From: Gracilimonas sp.
GTDB taxonomy: Bacteria; Bacteroidota; Rhodothermia; Balneolales; Balneolaceae
NCBI RefSeq assembly: GCF_017641085.1
Contig: NZ_JAEPPI010000003.1
Location: 844,622 to 908,621, forward strand
Reading direction: 5' to 3'
DNA length: 64,000 nt
In this document: one piece after another, positions 10,862 to 19,099 of the stretch
Numbering within the stretch: the stretch's first letter is position 1
Layout of the letters: each line of letters begins with the position of its first letter
Notes under the pieces: model-generated
Told to the model about the DNA's origin: nothing
The model's database searches: none
What the model saw: the letters and a program-made list of their open reading frames with translations, nothing else
Made by a program: the position numbers and the translations under genes

Positions 10862-10896
10862 AAAAGCTCCATCGAAATTCGTTGGAGCTTTTATTT
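10862..10896. terminator. Bidirectional terminator
   Basis: AAAAGCTCCA pairs with TGGAGCTTTT around an 11-base loop, with A-rich and T-rich flanks. It serves both the ankyrin gene and the convergent methyltransferase operon. Confidence 0.85.
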
Positions 10897-11612
10897 TATT
10901 CTTTAGCGTAAAGCAAAAAGATAGTTGGCCGCTTATCCAGATCCGGTACCTTCATAGATTCCCACTCAGAAATATGCTTCGAAATAATTTCCTCCGAGGG
11001 CAGTGTGATATCAGTGGCAGTGCAAAGCCGGGTGGCCGGTGAACAAACGGAAATAGCATCTTTAAGCAGCTCGTTATTTCGGTAAGGAGCTTCCATAAAA
11101 ATCTGGGTGCGGTCGTGCCGCCTGGATTCACCTTCCAGCTGGTTAATCATCGACTTCCTTTTCTTCTGGTCCATTGGCAGGTAACCGTGAAAGGAGAATT
11201 GCTGGCCGTTGAATCCCGAAGCCATAAGGGCAAGCAGGATAGAAGAAGGCCCAACAAGAGGAACCACATTTATCTGATATTGATGTGCCAGCTTCACCAA
11301 TCGCGCTCCGGGATCAGCAACTCCGGGTGCTCCGGCTTCCGAAAGAATGCCTGCATCCCGACCATTAAGCAAGGGTTTAAGAAATGAGTGAATTTCTTGC
11401 TCCGGGGTATTCTTATTAAGCGGGTAGAAATCTATTTCGTACTCCGGAACGGTATCTCCAACCCATTGAAGGAAAGAAGTGGCGGTTTTCAGGTTTTCCA
11501 CCATCAATACATCGAGTTTTCTTAAGACCTCCAGCGTGTACTCTGGGATGGTATTGTTTCCCGGAGTTTTGCCTAAGGTGGAAGGGATCAGATAAAGCGT
11601 GCCGGTATTCAT
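10896..11612 (-). CDS. RsmI-like SAM-dependent methyltransferase
   Basis: The 238-residue protein belongs to the tetrapyrrole methylase fold. It starts GTLYLIPSTLG, has the glycine-rich cofactor loop GILSEAGAPGVADPGARLV, and continues with VVPLVGPSSILLALMASGFNGQQFSFHGYLP. This matches the RsmI group, which methylates C1402 of 16S rRNA. Many Bacteroidota carry two paralogues, and this looks like the more divergent one, so I give no symbol. It overlaps the upstream gene by one base (TAATG) and ends a three-gene operon. Confidence 0.82.
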   Translation of the reverse strand: MNTGTLYLIPSTLGKTPGNNTIPEYTLEVLRKLDVLMVENLKTATSFLQWVGDTVPEYEIDFYPLNKNTPEQEIHSFLKPLLNGRDAGILSEAGAPGVADPGARLVKLAHQYQINVVPLVGPSSILLALMASGFNGQQFSFHGYLPMDQKKRKSMINQLEGESRRHDRTQIFMEAPYRNNELLKDAISVCSPATRLCTATDITLPSEEIISKHISEWESMKVPDLDKRPTIFLLYAKE

Positions 11613-12097
11613 TAATCTACCCGTTCGATTTCAAATTTCTCATCATTTTCGTCTGCGACTTTTCTGCGCACATATCGGTTTACAAAAAAACCGGAAATAA
11701 CCGTCACTACCAAACCGATGAAAGCAACACTCATATTAAAAAGGGAAGTGCTTTTTTGAATATTGAAGGTGGGGTAAAGTACAATTTCCTGAAAGGCTCC
11801 TTTTTGATAACGGATAGGGATGTTATTGGACTTCATGAGTTCCTGCGCCATTTGCACAGACAGAGAAAGCCGGCGCTCAATCAACTCATCCTCCGTTTCG
11901 AAGCGGATATCAATATAACCATTACTTTGAGCCGCAATTTGTTTGATGTCAAAATCAGTGACTTCGGCAAGGTAGGTGGTTCCATTTTCGTAGGTATCTA
12001 TGGAGCTTTGGTAAACCAGCCCTTGCTGAATAACCAGAAATAAAAGATAAGCCGGAATAGCCCAGTAAAAGTACAGCAGTCGGTAATTATTCATCAT
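11612..12097 (-). CDS. Membrane protein with two transmembrane segments, unknown function
   Basis: The protein has 161 residues. Hydrophobic segments lie at about 6-24 and 123-143, with a predicted extracytoplasmic domain between and a charged cytoplasmic tail (RRKVADENDEKFEIERVD). The layout resembles DUF3592-like proteins, but I do not assign it firmly. Its start overlaps the end of the upstream beta-lactamase-fold gene by 11 bases, and its stop overlaps the methyltransferase start, so the three are surely co-transcribed. Confidence 0.75.
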   Translation of the reverse strand: MMNNYRLLYFYWAIPAYLLFLVIQQGLVYQSSIDTYENGTTYLAEVTDFDIKQIAAQSNGYIDIRFETEDELIERRLSLSVQMAQELMKSNNIPIRYQKGAFQEIVLYPTFNIQKSTSLFNMSVAFIGLVVTVISGFFVNRYVRRKVADENDEKFEIERVD

Positions 12098-13256
12098 TTG
12101 CAGCTATTTCATTTTGAGTAGTTTCGTAGAGCGCAGGGTCCCAAATCAGCCGTTGCTGGTAATCTTCCTGCATGTGATTTGCCGACATATGTACCCAGAA
12201 TCCAACAGGTAGCTGATCAAAAAATACCGCTTGTACCGAGGTATGTCCGTCATAAATGGAAGTTCCAAAATCGATACCTCCCAGCAGGCCCATCCGGTTG
12301 TCGTAAATAGCGCCATAGTCTTCAAAACTTCGGGAAATTGGTTCAGAACCCATTGGCCAGCGTAGTTTCTCTTTAATGGCTTCAGATACTTCTTCAGAAA
12401 TAACCCGATTCTCTATGAGGCTGGACATCAAATCAGCCAGTTGACTGGTGGTGGCTTGCGGAAAGTAAGTCAGAGCATCCCGTTCCTGCATAAAGGTGAG
12501 GGAAAGCCGATCATCATAAAACTGATTTTTGACCTGCTGATTATATTCTTGATCATCCCGTAGTTTTGTAGCTTCGGAAATGGATTGTTCAGCAAATTCA
12601 GTAAAACTCATACTGCTTAGCGCGGCTGTATCATTCAGAGCCGGATTGATGCGCATATACATACCACTGAAGGGAAGAGGCAGTGCTGTTTCAGGCATTC
12701 CTACTGTGTCAATCAGACTCCTGATGTTTTCTTCCCCGAGCCGGAACCAAAGATAATCGGCTGAAACCAGGTCGCTGTTTTGGAGCATGGCCAGAACCAC
12801 ATCATCAAGTGGGGCCGTACCGCTTTCAAATTCTTCAATTAGCTTATTGTGATTGTTCTCACTGATCTCGGGCAGGGCAAATTTCTCAATTTCTTTCAGG
12901 CTTATGGTTTCATCAGGATCCAGAAGTCCTTCAGCAACCTGCCGTTCATATTCCATTAGCAGGAACAGGTTCGAGGTGGCACCAAGGGCGCGGGGAATAT
13001 CTTCCTGATAAAAAATCCCGGAATCGGGGTCGTTAACATTGTATGAAGTAATGGAAACCCACTCCGGATGCTCGCCTATAAACTCTGCCAAACCGGCAAG
13101 GGAGTAGGTATTCTCGATATACTGGCTGCCTTCAGCCATTCCTTCTTCGTTTTCAAAAAGGGTTTCAAAGCCAGAATAATTAAGGCCTATGACCAAAGCA
13201 AATACAAAGGCGGCCGCAGCCAGAAAGGTGAACAGGAACTTAAGTGCTCTCTTCAA
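12087..13256 (-). CDS. Degenerate class A beta-lactamase-fold protein
   Basis: The 389-residue protein has an N-terminal membrane anchor or signal (residues 5-25). Its body follows the serine beta-lactamase fold, as in GATSNLFLLMEYERQVAEG and LQNSDLVSADYLW. The active-site lysine of SxxK is replaced: S95-N-L-F98. The SDN motif reads S161-D-L163, and no clear KTG triad is present near GIDFGTSIYDGHTS. It is therefore probably a non-catalytic binding or scaffolding protein of the envelope. It leads a three-gene operon. The fold call is from pattern only. Confidence 0.7.
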   Translation of the reverse strand: MKRALKFLFTFLAAAAFVFALVIGLNYSGFETLFENEEGMAEGSQYIENTYSLAGLAEFIGEHPEWVSITSYNVNDPDSGIFYQEDIPRALGATSNLFLLMEYERQVAEGLLDPDETISLKEIEKFALPEISENNHNKLIEEFESGTAPLDDVVLAMLQNSDLVSADYLWFRLGEENIRSLIDTVGMPETALPLPFSGMYMRINPALNDTAALSSMSFTEFAEQSISEATKLRDDQEYNQQVKNQFYDDRLSLTFMQERDALTYFPQATTSQLADLMSSLIENRVISEEVSEAIKEKLRWPMGSEPISRSFEDYGAIYDNRMGLLGGIDFGTSIYDGHTSVQAVFFDQLPVGFWVHMSANHMQEDYQQRLIWDPALYETTQNEIAANDE

Positions 13257-13454
13257 GAAACAGGATATTTAGTCGGATTAATATTAGCTCTAAAGATACG
13301 AAGAAGAGTAAAGCTTATCTTGAATTTTGAAAGGAATTCTTTCTTGTTCAAACTACCAAACCAAACACGGATGAAGCGGATTATTACGGATTAGAAAACC
13401 TGGAATTAGCCTTCCAAAATCTCTACCTCATACAACTGCATTAGCCCGCAATAG

Positions 13455-13474
13455 CGCAAGTGTCCACTTGTGCG
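13455..13474. repeat. REP-like palindrome
   Basis: CGCAAGTG and CACTTGTGCG face each other around two bases, forming a compact hairpin. A similar palindrome (CAAGCG-GA-CGCTTG) lies at 45520-45533. Confidence 0.5.
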
Positions 13475-13578
13475 GTGGTGTATTAAATTTACATGCTCTG
13501 GGTCAGGATCGTTTCAGCCTATATCAACAATAACGGACCTCTTCTGTCTTCTCCTTCGTAAGGAGAAGGACGCCTGAA
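13467..13578 (+). repeat. Direct repeat, copy 1
   Basis: About 112 bases closely match 13699-13812 on the same strand. Shared blocks include TTGTGCGGTGGT, TTTACATGCTCTGGG, GGATCGTTTCAGC and ATATCAACAATAACGGACCT, ending in a hairpin of the type TTCTCCTT-N-AAGGAGAA. The differences are scattered substitutions, as expected from an old duplication. Confidence 0.85.
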
Positions 13579-13698
13579 CTATATTTTGAATAGTAAAGAT
13601 AATGGTTTTTCATGGTGAGATGTGAAAGCCTCTCCTTGCGAAGGAGAGGTTTGGAGAGATCGGAAGTTCGTACATCTAACAAGCCTGCCAATAGTACA

Positions 13699-13812
13699 TT
13701 TGTGCGGTGGTATATCAAAATTTACATGCTCTGGGCAAGGATCGTTTCAGCGTATATCAACAATAACGGACCTCTTTTGTATTCTCCTTATTAAGGAGAA
13801 GGACTTCTAATC
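13699..13812 (+). repeat. Direct repeat, copy 2
   Basis: This is the second copy of the element at 13467-13578, including the terminal hairpin TTCTCCTTATTAAGGAGAA. The copies are 120 bases apart and neither encodes a recognisable protein. Confidence 0.85.
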
Positions 13813-13837
13813 CAGGTTCAGTCCTGAAATTCCTAAA

Positions 13838-15085
13838 TTACATTCCCGCAATAGCCTGCATCATAATGGCGCACAAGTAAGCTCCATAAGTACCTAAAGC
13901 ATAACCCAGAACGGCGAGTAATACACCAACCGGGGCTAACGCTGAATGGAAGGCCGAAGCTACAATAGGAGCAGATGCTGCTCCCCCTACGTTAGCCTGA
14001 CTTCCAACGGCAACAAAGAAGAAAGGTGCTTTAATAAGCTTTCCAACCGTCAACAATACGGCCACATGAATCAGGATCCACACGGCACCGATTACAAAGA
14101 AACCGGGTGCATCCAGCATGGATGCAATGTTCATTTTCATACCTATTGTCATTACCAGGATGTACAGAAAAAGACTTCCCAGTTTAGAAGCTCCGGCCCC
14201 TTCAAGATTTCGAACTTTGGTGAACGACAGGATAAGTCCGCCGGTAGTAGCTACTACTACAATCCAAAAGAAGGAAGAGTTGAGGCTTAAATCAGCCAGA
14301 GCCGGCGCATTTTCATCGATCCAAGGAGCGATGGTGTCACCGGCAAGGTGACCAAGAGCTACGATCACGAAAGCCACGGCAATTATTTTAGTGAAATCCA
14401 CCAGGGTTGGAACCCGGGCAATGTTGGCCTGATATTCAGCGATGTTGTGTTTTAGTTCATCAATAGCAGACGAGTCGGCTTTAAACCACTTATCCACCTG
14501 CTCGGAGATACCCGCACCGTAGAGCAGGAAAGCCATCCAGATGTTGGCTACGATAATATCCACAGTTACCATAGCGCCGAAAAGATCGGTACTTGGCTCA
14601 AACACTTCCAGCATGGCGGTTTGGTTGGCACCACCGCCAATCCAGCTTCCGGCCACGGTTGCAAGTCCACGCCAAACGGCATCCGGTCCGGTTCCGCCAA
14701 CAATTTCAGGACTGATGGTTCCCACAATAAGCAAGGCAATGGGGCCGCCAATCATAATACTTCCGGTTCCTGCCAAAAACATAATGACTGCTTTTGGTCC
14801 CAGGTTCATAATTCCTTTGAGATCTATGCTCAGGGTGAGCAGTACCAAACTTGCCGGCAGTAGATATCGGGAAGCTACATAATAGAGATTGGAATCGGCT
14901 TCAGAAACTACCCCAAAGGTAGTCAGCAGCGAAGGGATGAAGTAGCACAAGAGCAGCGAAGGCACAAACTTGTAGAATTTCTGCCATTTGGGATTATCAC
15001 TGTGAGAGGTAATGAAAATTCCGGCCAGTATAGCCATCAAAAGTCCAAAGGTAACCGCATCGCTGGTGATTAGTGCTGAATCCAT
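13838..15085 (-). CDS. DUF819 family membrane protein
   Basis: The 415-residue protein is strongly hydrophobic, with roughly ten to twelve transmembrane segments. It matches DUF819 (YjcL-like), for example in TVAGSWIGGGANQTAMLE and FVAVGSQANVGGAASAPIVASAF. The two glycine-rich re-entrant-like motifs suggest a transporter related to sodium-dependent carriers. Substrate and direction are unknown. It is divergent from lysC, but no functional link is evident from sequence. Confidence 0.85.
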   Translation of the reverse strand: MDSALITSDAVTFGLLMAILAGIFITSHSDNPKWQKFYKFVPSLLLCYFIPSLLTTFGVVSEADSNLYYVASRYLLPASLVLLTLSIDLKGIMNLGPKAVIMFLAGTGSIMIGGPIALLIVGTISPEIVGGTGPDAVWRGLATVAGSWIGGGANQTAMLEVFEPSTDLFGAMVTVDIIVANIWMAFLLYGAGISEQVDKWFKADSSAIDELKHNIAEYQANIARVPTLVDFTKIIAVAFVIVALGHLAGDTIAPWIDENAPALADLSLNSSFFWIVVVATTGGLILSFTKVRNLEGAGASKLGSLFLYILVMTIGMKMNIASMLDAPGFFVIGAVWILIHVAVLLTVGKLIKAPFFFVAVGSQANVGGAASAPIVASAFHSALAPVGVLLAVLGYALGTYGAYLCAIMMQAIAGM

Positions 15086-15137
15086 GAAGTAAATTTTGTT
15101 CTGAATTTAATGTCGAGTGAGGATACAAAATTCTTGG

Positions 15138-15158
15138 GAATGAGGCATGTACTCATTC
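15138..15158. promoter_or_regulatory. Small hairpin upstream of lysC
   Basis: GAATGAG and CTCATTC form a perfect 7-base stem around GCATGTA in the divergent DUF819-lysC region. It is too short to be a lysine riboswitch. It could be an operator or leader hairpin. Confidence 0.25.
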
Positions 15159-15270
15159 ATCCCTTAAAAACCGTAAAAAAATGGTTAAATAGAGCTTTTC
15201 TATAGGGGATTGGCCGATAGAGTCTTTATTTTCTGCGCTCACTCATTCATCAATAAACTTTTTAGAATTA

Positions 15271-16599
15271 ATGATTGTATCCAAATTCGGAGGCACCAGT
15301 GTAGGCACGTTCGATGCCATGCAACGCAGTGCCAAAATCGTTGCGTCTGATCCGGACCGCCGGCTCATCGTGATTAGTGCGACTTCCGGCACCACCAACG
15401 ACTTAGTAGCCCTTTCAGCAAGCCAGCTAGATTCTACCCAGAGGGAAGAACTTCTTGGCAATATAGAGAAGCGCCATCTTGCCATTATTGAGCAATGTAA
15501 AGAGGAAGAGAAGCTCAGAGATGCATTTTATACCGAGTTTTCCGGGCTGCGCGAACATCTTGATTTTGTAGGACGTGATAAGCGCTGGAAAGATGCCTTA
15601 TACGCATTCGGAGAGTTGATGTCCACCCGGATTTTTGTTGAAGTACTAAGAGAATACGGAGTGGATGCCGAGTGGCTGGATGCCCGGAATGTGATGAAAA
15701 CCGATTCCACCTTTGGGAATGCAGAGCCCATTCTCGCATCCATTAAAAAGAAGGCTGATAAACATATTCAGAAAGGGAAAACCTATCTGACTCAGGGCTT
15801 TATTGGTTCGGATGTATTTGGAAATACCACCACGCTGGGCCGGGGCGGGAGTGATTTTTCAGCCTCTTTGTTTGCTGAGACCATAGGTGCCGACACCCTT
15901 GAGATCTGGACGGATGTAGCCGGGGTGTTTACTACCGATCCTCGTATTGTACCCGACGCCTTTCCGATTAATGAGATCACGTTTGATGAGGCGGCTGAGC
16001 TTTCGGTTTTTGGCGGGAAAGTGCTGCACCCGGCAACCTTAAAACCGGCAATGAGAGCAGGGGTAAACGTACGGGTAGCTTCCAGTTCTGATCCCGAAAA
16101 TTCCGGTACATACATCGTAAAAGATGCGGAGAAAAAGCCGCCTATTCGGGCAATTTCCCTGCGTAAAGATCAGACCTTACTGACGGTAAACAGTCTGGAG
16201 ATGCTTCACCAGCATGGATTTCTGGCACATTTGTTTAATGTACTGGCAGAGCATAAAATATCAGTTGACCTGGTGAGTACAAGTGAGGTAAGCGTAGCGC
16301 TCACCCTGGATACGGCTGTAAATGCGGCCAACAAGGTAGAGTTAAATGAGGATGTGCTGGAAGAACTCGGCCGGTTTGCAGAAGTCATCGTGGAAGAGGA
16401 GCTTGCATTGATTGCTTTGATAGGGAATGATCTCCAGAAGACTTCGGGAATCGGTGGGCCGTTATTTACTGCCCTGGAAGAGTATAACGTCCGGTTAATT
16501 TGTCATGGGGCCAGCCCGAATAATCTTTGTTTTTTGGTTGAGCAGAAACAAGCTGAAGATATCGTGCGGATGTTGCACGCGAAATTTATCACTGAATAA
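15271..16599 (+). CDS. lysC: Aspartate kinase
   Basis: The 442-residue enzyme phosphorylates aspartate, the committed step to lysine, threonine and methionine. The catalytic domain starts with the KFGGTS motif (residues 5-10) and continues through SATSGTTNDL, TTLGRGGSDFSA and the FGGKVLHPATL segment. Two ACT domains fill about residues 300-442 and would give feedback control, probably by lysine given the dap genes directly downstream. It begins a tight lysC-dapB-dapA run with a gap of only 11 bases to dapB. Confidence 0.95.
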   Translation: MIVSKFGGTSVGTFDAMQRSAKIVASDPDRRLIVISATSGTTNDLVALSASQLDSTQREELLGNIEKRHLAIIEQCKEEEKLRDAFYTEFSGLREHLDFVGRDKRWKDALYAFGELMSTRIFVEVLREYGVDAEWLDARNVMKTDSTFGNAEPILASIKKKADKHIQKGKTYLTQGFIGSDVFGNTTTLGRGGSDFSASLFAETIGADTLEIWTDVAGVFTTDPRIVPDAFPINEITFDEAAELSVFGGKVLHPATLKPAMRAGVNVRVASSSDPENSGTYIVKDAEKKPPIRAISLRKDQTLLTVNSLEMLHQHGFLAHLFNVLAEHKISVDLVSTSEVSVALTLDTAVNAANKVELNEDVLEELGRFAEVIVEEELALIALIGNDLQKTSGIGGPLFTALEEYNVRLICHGASPNNLCFLVEQKQAEDIVRMLHAKFITE

Positions 16600-16610
16600 G
16601 AATCAGATTT

Positions 16611-17288
16611 ATGAAAATTGCAGTTATTGGAACAGGAAAGACCGGTGGAAAAGTGGTGGAGCTTTTAGGAGATGAACTATCCGAAGCTTTTGACTCATCG
16701 AATCCCCCCACCGTAGAGAAACTTCAAGCAGCTGATGCGGTTATCATCTTTGTACCGGGCGACGCGGTGCCTGATGTAATGGACACAGTGATTGAGGCCG
16801 GCATTCCGGCCGCATGGGGAAGTACCGGTTGTGAGTGGCCAAACGATTTGGAGGAGCAGGTAAAAGCCAAGAATGCGAAATGGATTATGGCTTCCAATTT
16901 TAGCCTGGGAATGAATGTAATCCGCAAAAGCATCGAGGCTATTTCGGCGGGATCAAACATTTTGAAAGACCCGGAATTTCATATTCACGAAGTGCATCAC
17001 GTTCATAAAAAAGATGCCCCCAGCGGAACGGCACTGTCCTGGAAGGAGTGGTTGGATAAGGAAGCGGAAGTAACCTCAGCCCGTGAAGGTGATGTGAAAG
17101 GAATTCATGAACTGACCCTGAAAACAGAAACAGAAGAAATCACCCTAAAACATAAGGCCTTAGACCGTGCTTTATTTGCAGAAGGGGCGATTTGGGCCGC
17201 AAAGCAACTGGTAAACCATTCGAAGATGGAAGCAGGAATTCGTACCTTTGGGCAGTTATTTGATCAAGTAATGGAGGAACAAAAATAA
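16611..17288 (+). CDS. dapB: 4-hydroxy-tetrahydrodipicolinate reductase
   Basis: The enzyme reduces the DapA product to tetrahydrodipicolinate with NAD(P)H. The N-terminal Rossmann loop is GTGKTGGKV. The substrate and catalytic motif is HEVHHVHKKDAPSGTAL, with H129/H130 and K134. At 225 residues it is shorter than the 270-residue proteobacterial enzyme, as is common in Bacteroidota-like genomes. The stop codon overlaps the dapA start by one base. Confidence 0.93.
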   Translation: MKIAVIGTGKTGGKVVELLGDELSEAFDSSNPPTVEKLQAADAVIIFVPGDAVPDVMDTVIEAGIPAAWGSTGCEWPNDLEEQVKAKNAKWIMASNFSLGMNVIRKSIEAISAGSNILKDPEFHIHEVHHVHKKDAPSGTALSWKEWLDKEAEVTSAREGDVKGIHELTLKTETEEITLKHKALDRALFAEGAIWAAKQLVNHSKMEAGIRTFGQLFDQVMEEQK

Positions 17289-18172
17289 TGGAAAATTTTC
17301 CACTGTGGACGGCTATTGTCACCCCGATGAACACAGACGGGAGTGTGGACTATGACAGCTTTGAACAGCTTCTCAGAAAACAGGAGGAGGCCGGCAATGG
17401 CGTTTTGATTTTGGGCAGTACCGGAGAAGGGCTGAACCTGAATGAAGAAGAAAAAAGAGAGGTTGTCGAGTTCACCAAGGATCTGAATCTGGATGTTCCG
17501 TTTATGATTGGAGTTGGTGGCTTTAACCTTCCTGCTCAGGTCGATTTCATCCACTTTTGCAATGAAATAAAACCTGATGCATTACTATTGGTAACACCTC
17601 TTTATGCAAAACCGGGAGCTGAAGGTCAGTTTGAGTGGTTCAGTGAATTGATGGCTGAGACGGATGTTCCCTGTATGCTTTACAATGTACCTTCCCGAAC
17701 GGGGGTAAAAATGCATCCGAGTGTTCCCGCCCGCCTCAGTAAAGAATTTGATCACCTGATGGGAGTGAAAGAGGCCAGCGGAAGTGTAGAAGAGTTCAAG
17801 GCTTTCCGCCGCGAAGCACCCGATGTTAAATTCTACAGCGGTGATGATGGCATGACGCCGGCTTTTAGTAAAGAAGGCGGTGTAGGCTTGGTTTCCGTAG
17901 CTTCAAATGTATGGCCGAAAGCTACTCACAAATATGTGGAACTTTGCCTGAAAGTAGAAACCGAAGGATTATTCCCTTTATGGAAAAATGCCACGGACGC
18001 CTTATTCAAAGCCCCGAATCCCGTTCCCGTAAAAGTTCTGCTTGGCAAAAAGAACTGGATAGCTACTGATACCGTTAGGTTGCCATTGTCGCTGGGTGAT
18101 ATTTCTGAAGAAGTGGAAGCCAACCTGACGCAAGCGGATGAGGACATAGCAGCCTGGCTTGCTGAGGAATAA
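17288..18172 (+). CDS. dapA: 4-hydroxy-tetrahydrodipicolinate synthase
   Basis: The 294-residue TIM-barrel aldolase condenses pyruvate with aspartate semialdehyde. The Schiff-base lysine K161 lies in GVKEASGS. Y132 is in LYNVPSRTGV, and the GSTGEG loop at 43-48 carries the catalytic threonine. The start overlaps the dapB stop (TAATG), so the two are coupled. It is co-directional with dapD after a 116-base gap that contains a dispersed repeat. Confidence 0.96.
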   Translation: MENFPLWTAIVTPMNTDGSVDYDSFEQLLRKQEEAGNGVLILGSTGEGLNLNEEEKREVVEFTKDLNLDVPFMIGVGGFNLPAQVDFIHFCNEIKPDALLLVTPLYAKPGAEGQFEWFSELMAETDVPCMLYNVPSRTGVKMHPSVPARLSKEFDHLMGVKEASGSVEEFKAFRREAPDVKFYSGDDGMTPAFSKEGGVGLVSVASNVWPKATHKYVELCLKVETEGLFPLWKNATDALFKAPNPVPVKVLLGKKNWIATDTVRLPLSLGDISEEVEANLTQADEDIAAWLAEE

Positions 18173-18182
18173 AATTAGTATT

Positions 18183-18265
18183 TAGTCATTCTGAGCCAAG
18201 CAAAGAATCTTCAAAGGTTTGGTTAGCGAAGATCTTAAAGACTGCTTGGAATGTCGCAATCAATG
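18183..18265. repeat. Dispersed intergenic repeat
   Basis: The gap between dapA and dapD holds GTCATTCTGAGCCAAGCAAA followed by GAATCTTC and, later, an imperfect inverted partner with AAGATC and GCTTGGAATGTCG. This resembles the GTCATTCTGAGC-type palindromic repeat common between genes in Bacteroidota. It splits the dap operon, so dapD may need its own promoter. Confidence 0.5.
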
Positions 18266-18288
18266 AATTCAATAATCAAAACTATAGA

Positions 18289-19035
18289 ATGAGTTACGAA
18301 GATATTTTAGATCAACTGGAAGAAGGAACTGTAAGAGCAGCCAACAAAACCGAAAATGGCTGGGAGGCAAATGTTGAAGTGAAAGAAGCCATTTTGGCCT
18401 CTTTTAAAGACGGTGAAAATACTTCCTATGAAGGCATTTATGAGGGGTTTGTAGATAAACACAACCTGCCTCCCCGGTATTTTGGTCCTGAGGACGGTGT
18501 GCGTTTGGTTCCGGGTGGTTCATCCGTTCGCAGAGGGGCCTACGTTTCATCCGGTGTAATCATTATGCCGCCTGCTTATATCAATGTTGGTGCTTATGTG
18601 GATGAAGGTTCAATGGTTGATAGCCATGCTCTCGTGGGTTCTTGTGCCCAGATTGGGAAGAATGTACACATTTCAGCCGGAGTACAGATAGGTGGAGTAT
18701 TAGAGCCTGTCGGGATGAATCCGGTGATCATCGAAGATGATTGTTTTATCGGGGCTGGTTCAGTGATAGTGGAAGGAATTCTTGTGAAGAAAGGAGCCGT
18801 TATTGCACCCGGTGTTACGCTTTCCAAAGCCGTTCCTGTTTATGATACGGTGAATGAGAAAGTTCTGGAGCGTGGTTCAGCTATTCCTGAAAATGCAGTG
18901 GTTATTCCGGGAACACGTCCGGTGAGTAACGATTGGGCTAAAGAAAATGGCCTCAGCATGGCTTGCCCGATTATCGTGAAGTACAGAGATGAAGGAAGTA
19001 ACGCTTCCCTGGAATTAGAAGAAGCCCTTCGGTAG
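18289..19035 (+). CDS. dapD: Tetrahydrodipicolinate N-succinyltransferase
   Basis: The 248-residue enzyme transfers succinyl from succinyl-CoA to tetrahydrodipicolinate. A helical N-terminal domain (1-75) is followed by a left-handed beta-helix of hexapeptide repeats from about residue 80 to 195, for example GAYVSSGVIIMPPAYINVGAY and DDCFIGAGSVIVEGI. Its presence means lysine is made by the succinylase route. The next step needs an aminotransferase; the argD-like gene 3.4 kb away is a candidate. Confidence 0.95.
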   Translation: MSYEDILDQLEEGTVRAANKTENGWEANVEVKEAILASFKDGENTSYEGIYEGFVDKHNLPPRYFGPEDGVRLVPGGSSVRRGAYVSSGVIIMPPAYINVGAYVDEGSMVDSHALVGSCAQIGKNVHISAGVQIGGVLEPVGMNPVIIEDDCFIGAGSVIVEGILVKKGAVIAPGVTLSKAVPVYDTVNEKVLERGSAIPENAVVIPGTRPVSNDWAKENGLSMACPIIVKYRDEGSNASLELEEALR

Positions 19036-19047
19036 TCATGTGATAAC

Positions 19048-19099
19048 GTGTTAAAGTGTTTACGATCATGGATAGAAACGTAAACACTTTAACACTTTT
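19048..19099. terminator. Strong bidirectional terminator
   Basis: Perfect 17-base arms (19048-19064 and 19079-19095, containing GTGTTAAAGTGTTTACG) enclose a 14-base loop, with TTTT after the right arm. It separates dapD from the convergent threonine synthase gene. Confidence 0.85.

Larger units (their letters stand above)
13257..13837. other. Repeat-rich gap without genes
   Basis: This 580-base stretch has no credible gene; short open frames here run through repeats. It holds a palindrome (13455-13474), two copies of a direct repeat of about 112 bases, and a hairpin TCTCCTT-GCG-AAGGAGA (13631-13647). Upstream, at 13366-13395, sits a sequence with ACACGGATGA resembling one in the alaS-pdhA gap. 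Confidence 0.7.

Noticed and set aside
13612..13810. Two short plus-strand open frames in the repeat gap
   Set aside because: They overlap the direct repeat copy 2 and differ from copy 1 in frame, so coding is unlikely.
15086..15270. Lysine riboswitch ahead of lysC
   Set aside because: The region is too short and lacks the L-box core; only a 7-base hairpin is visible.
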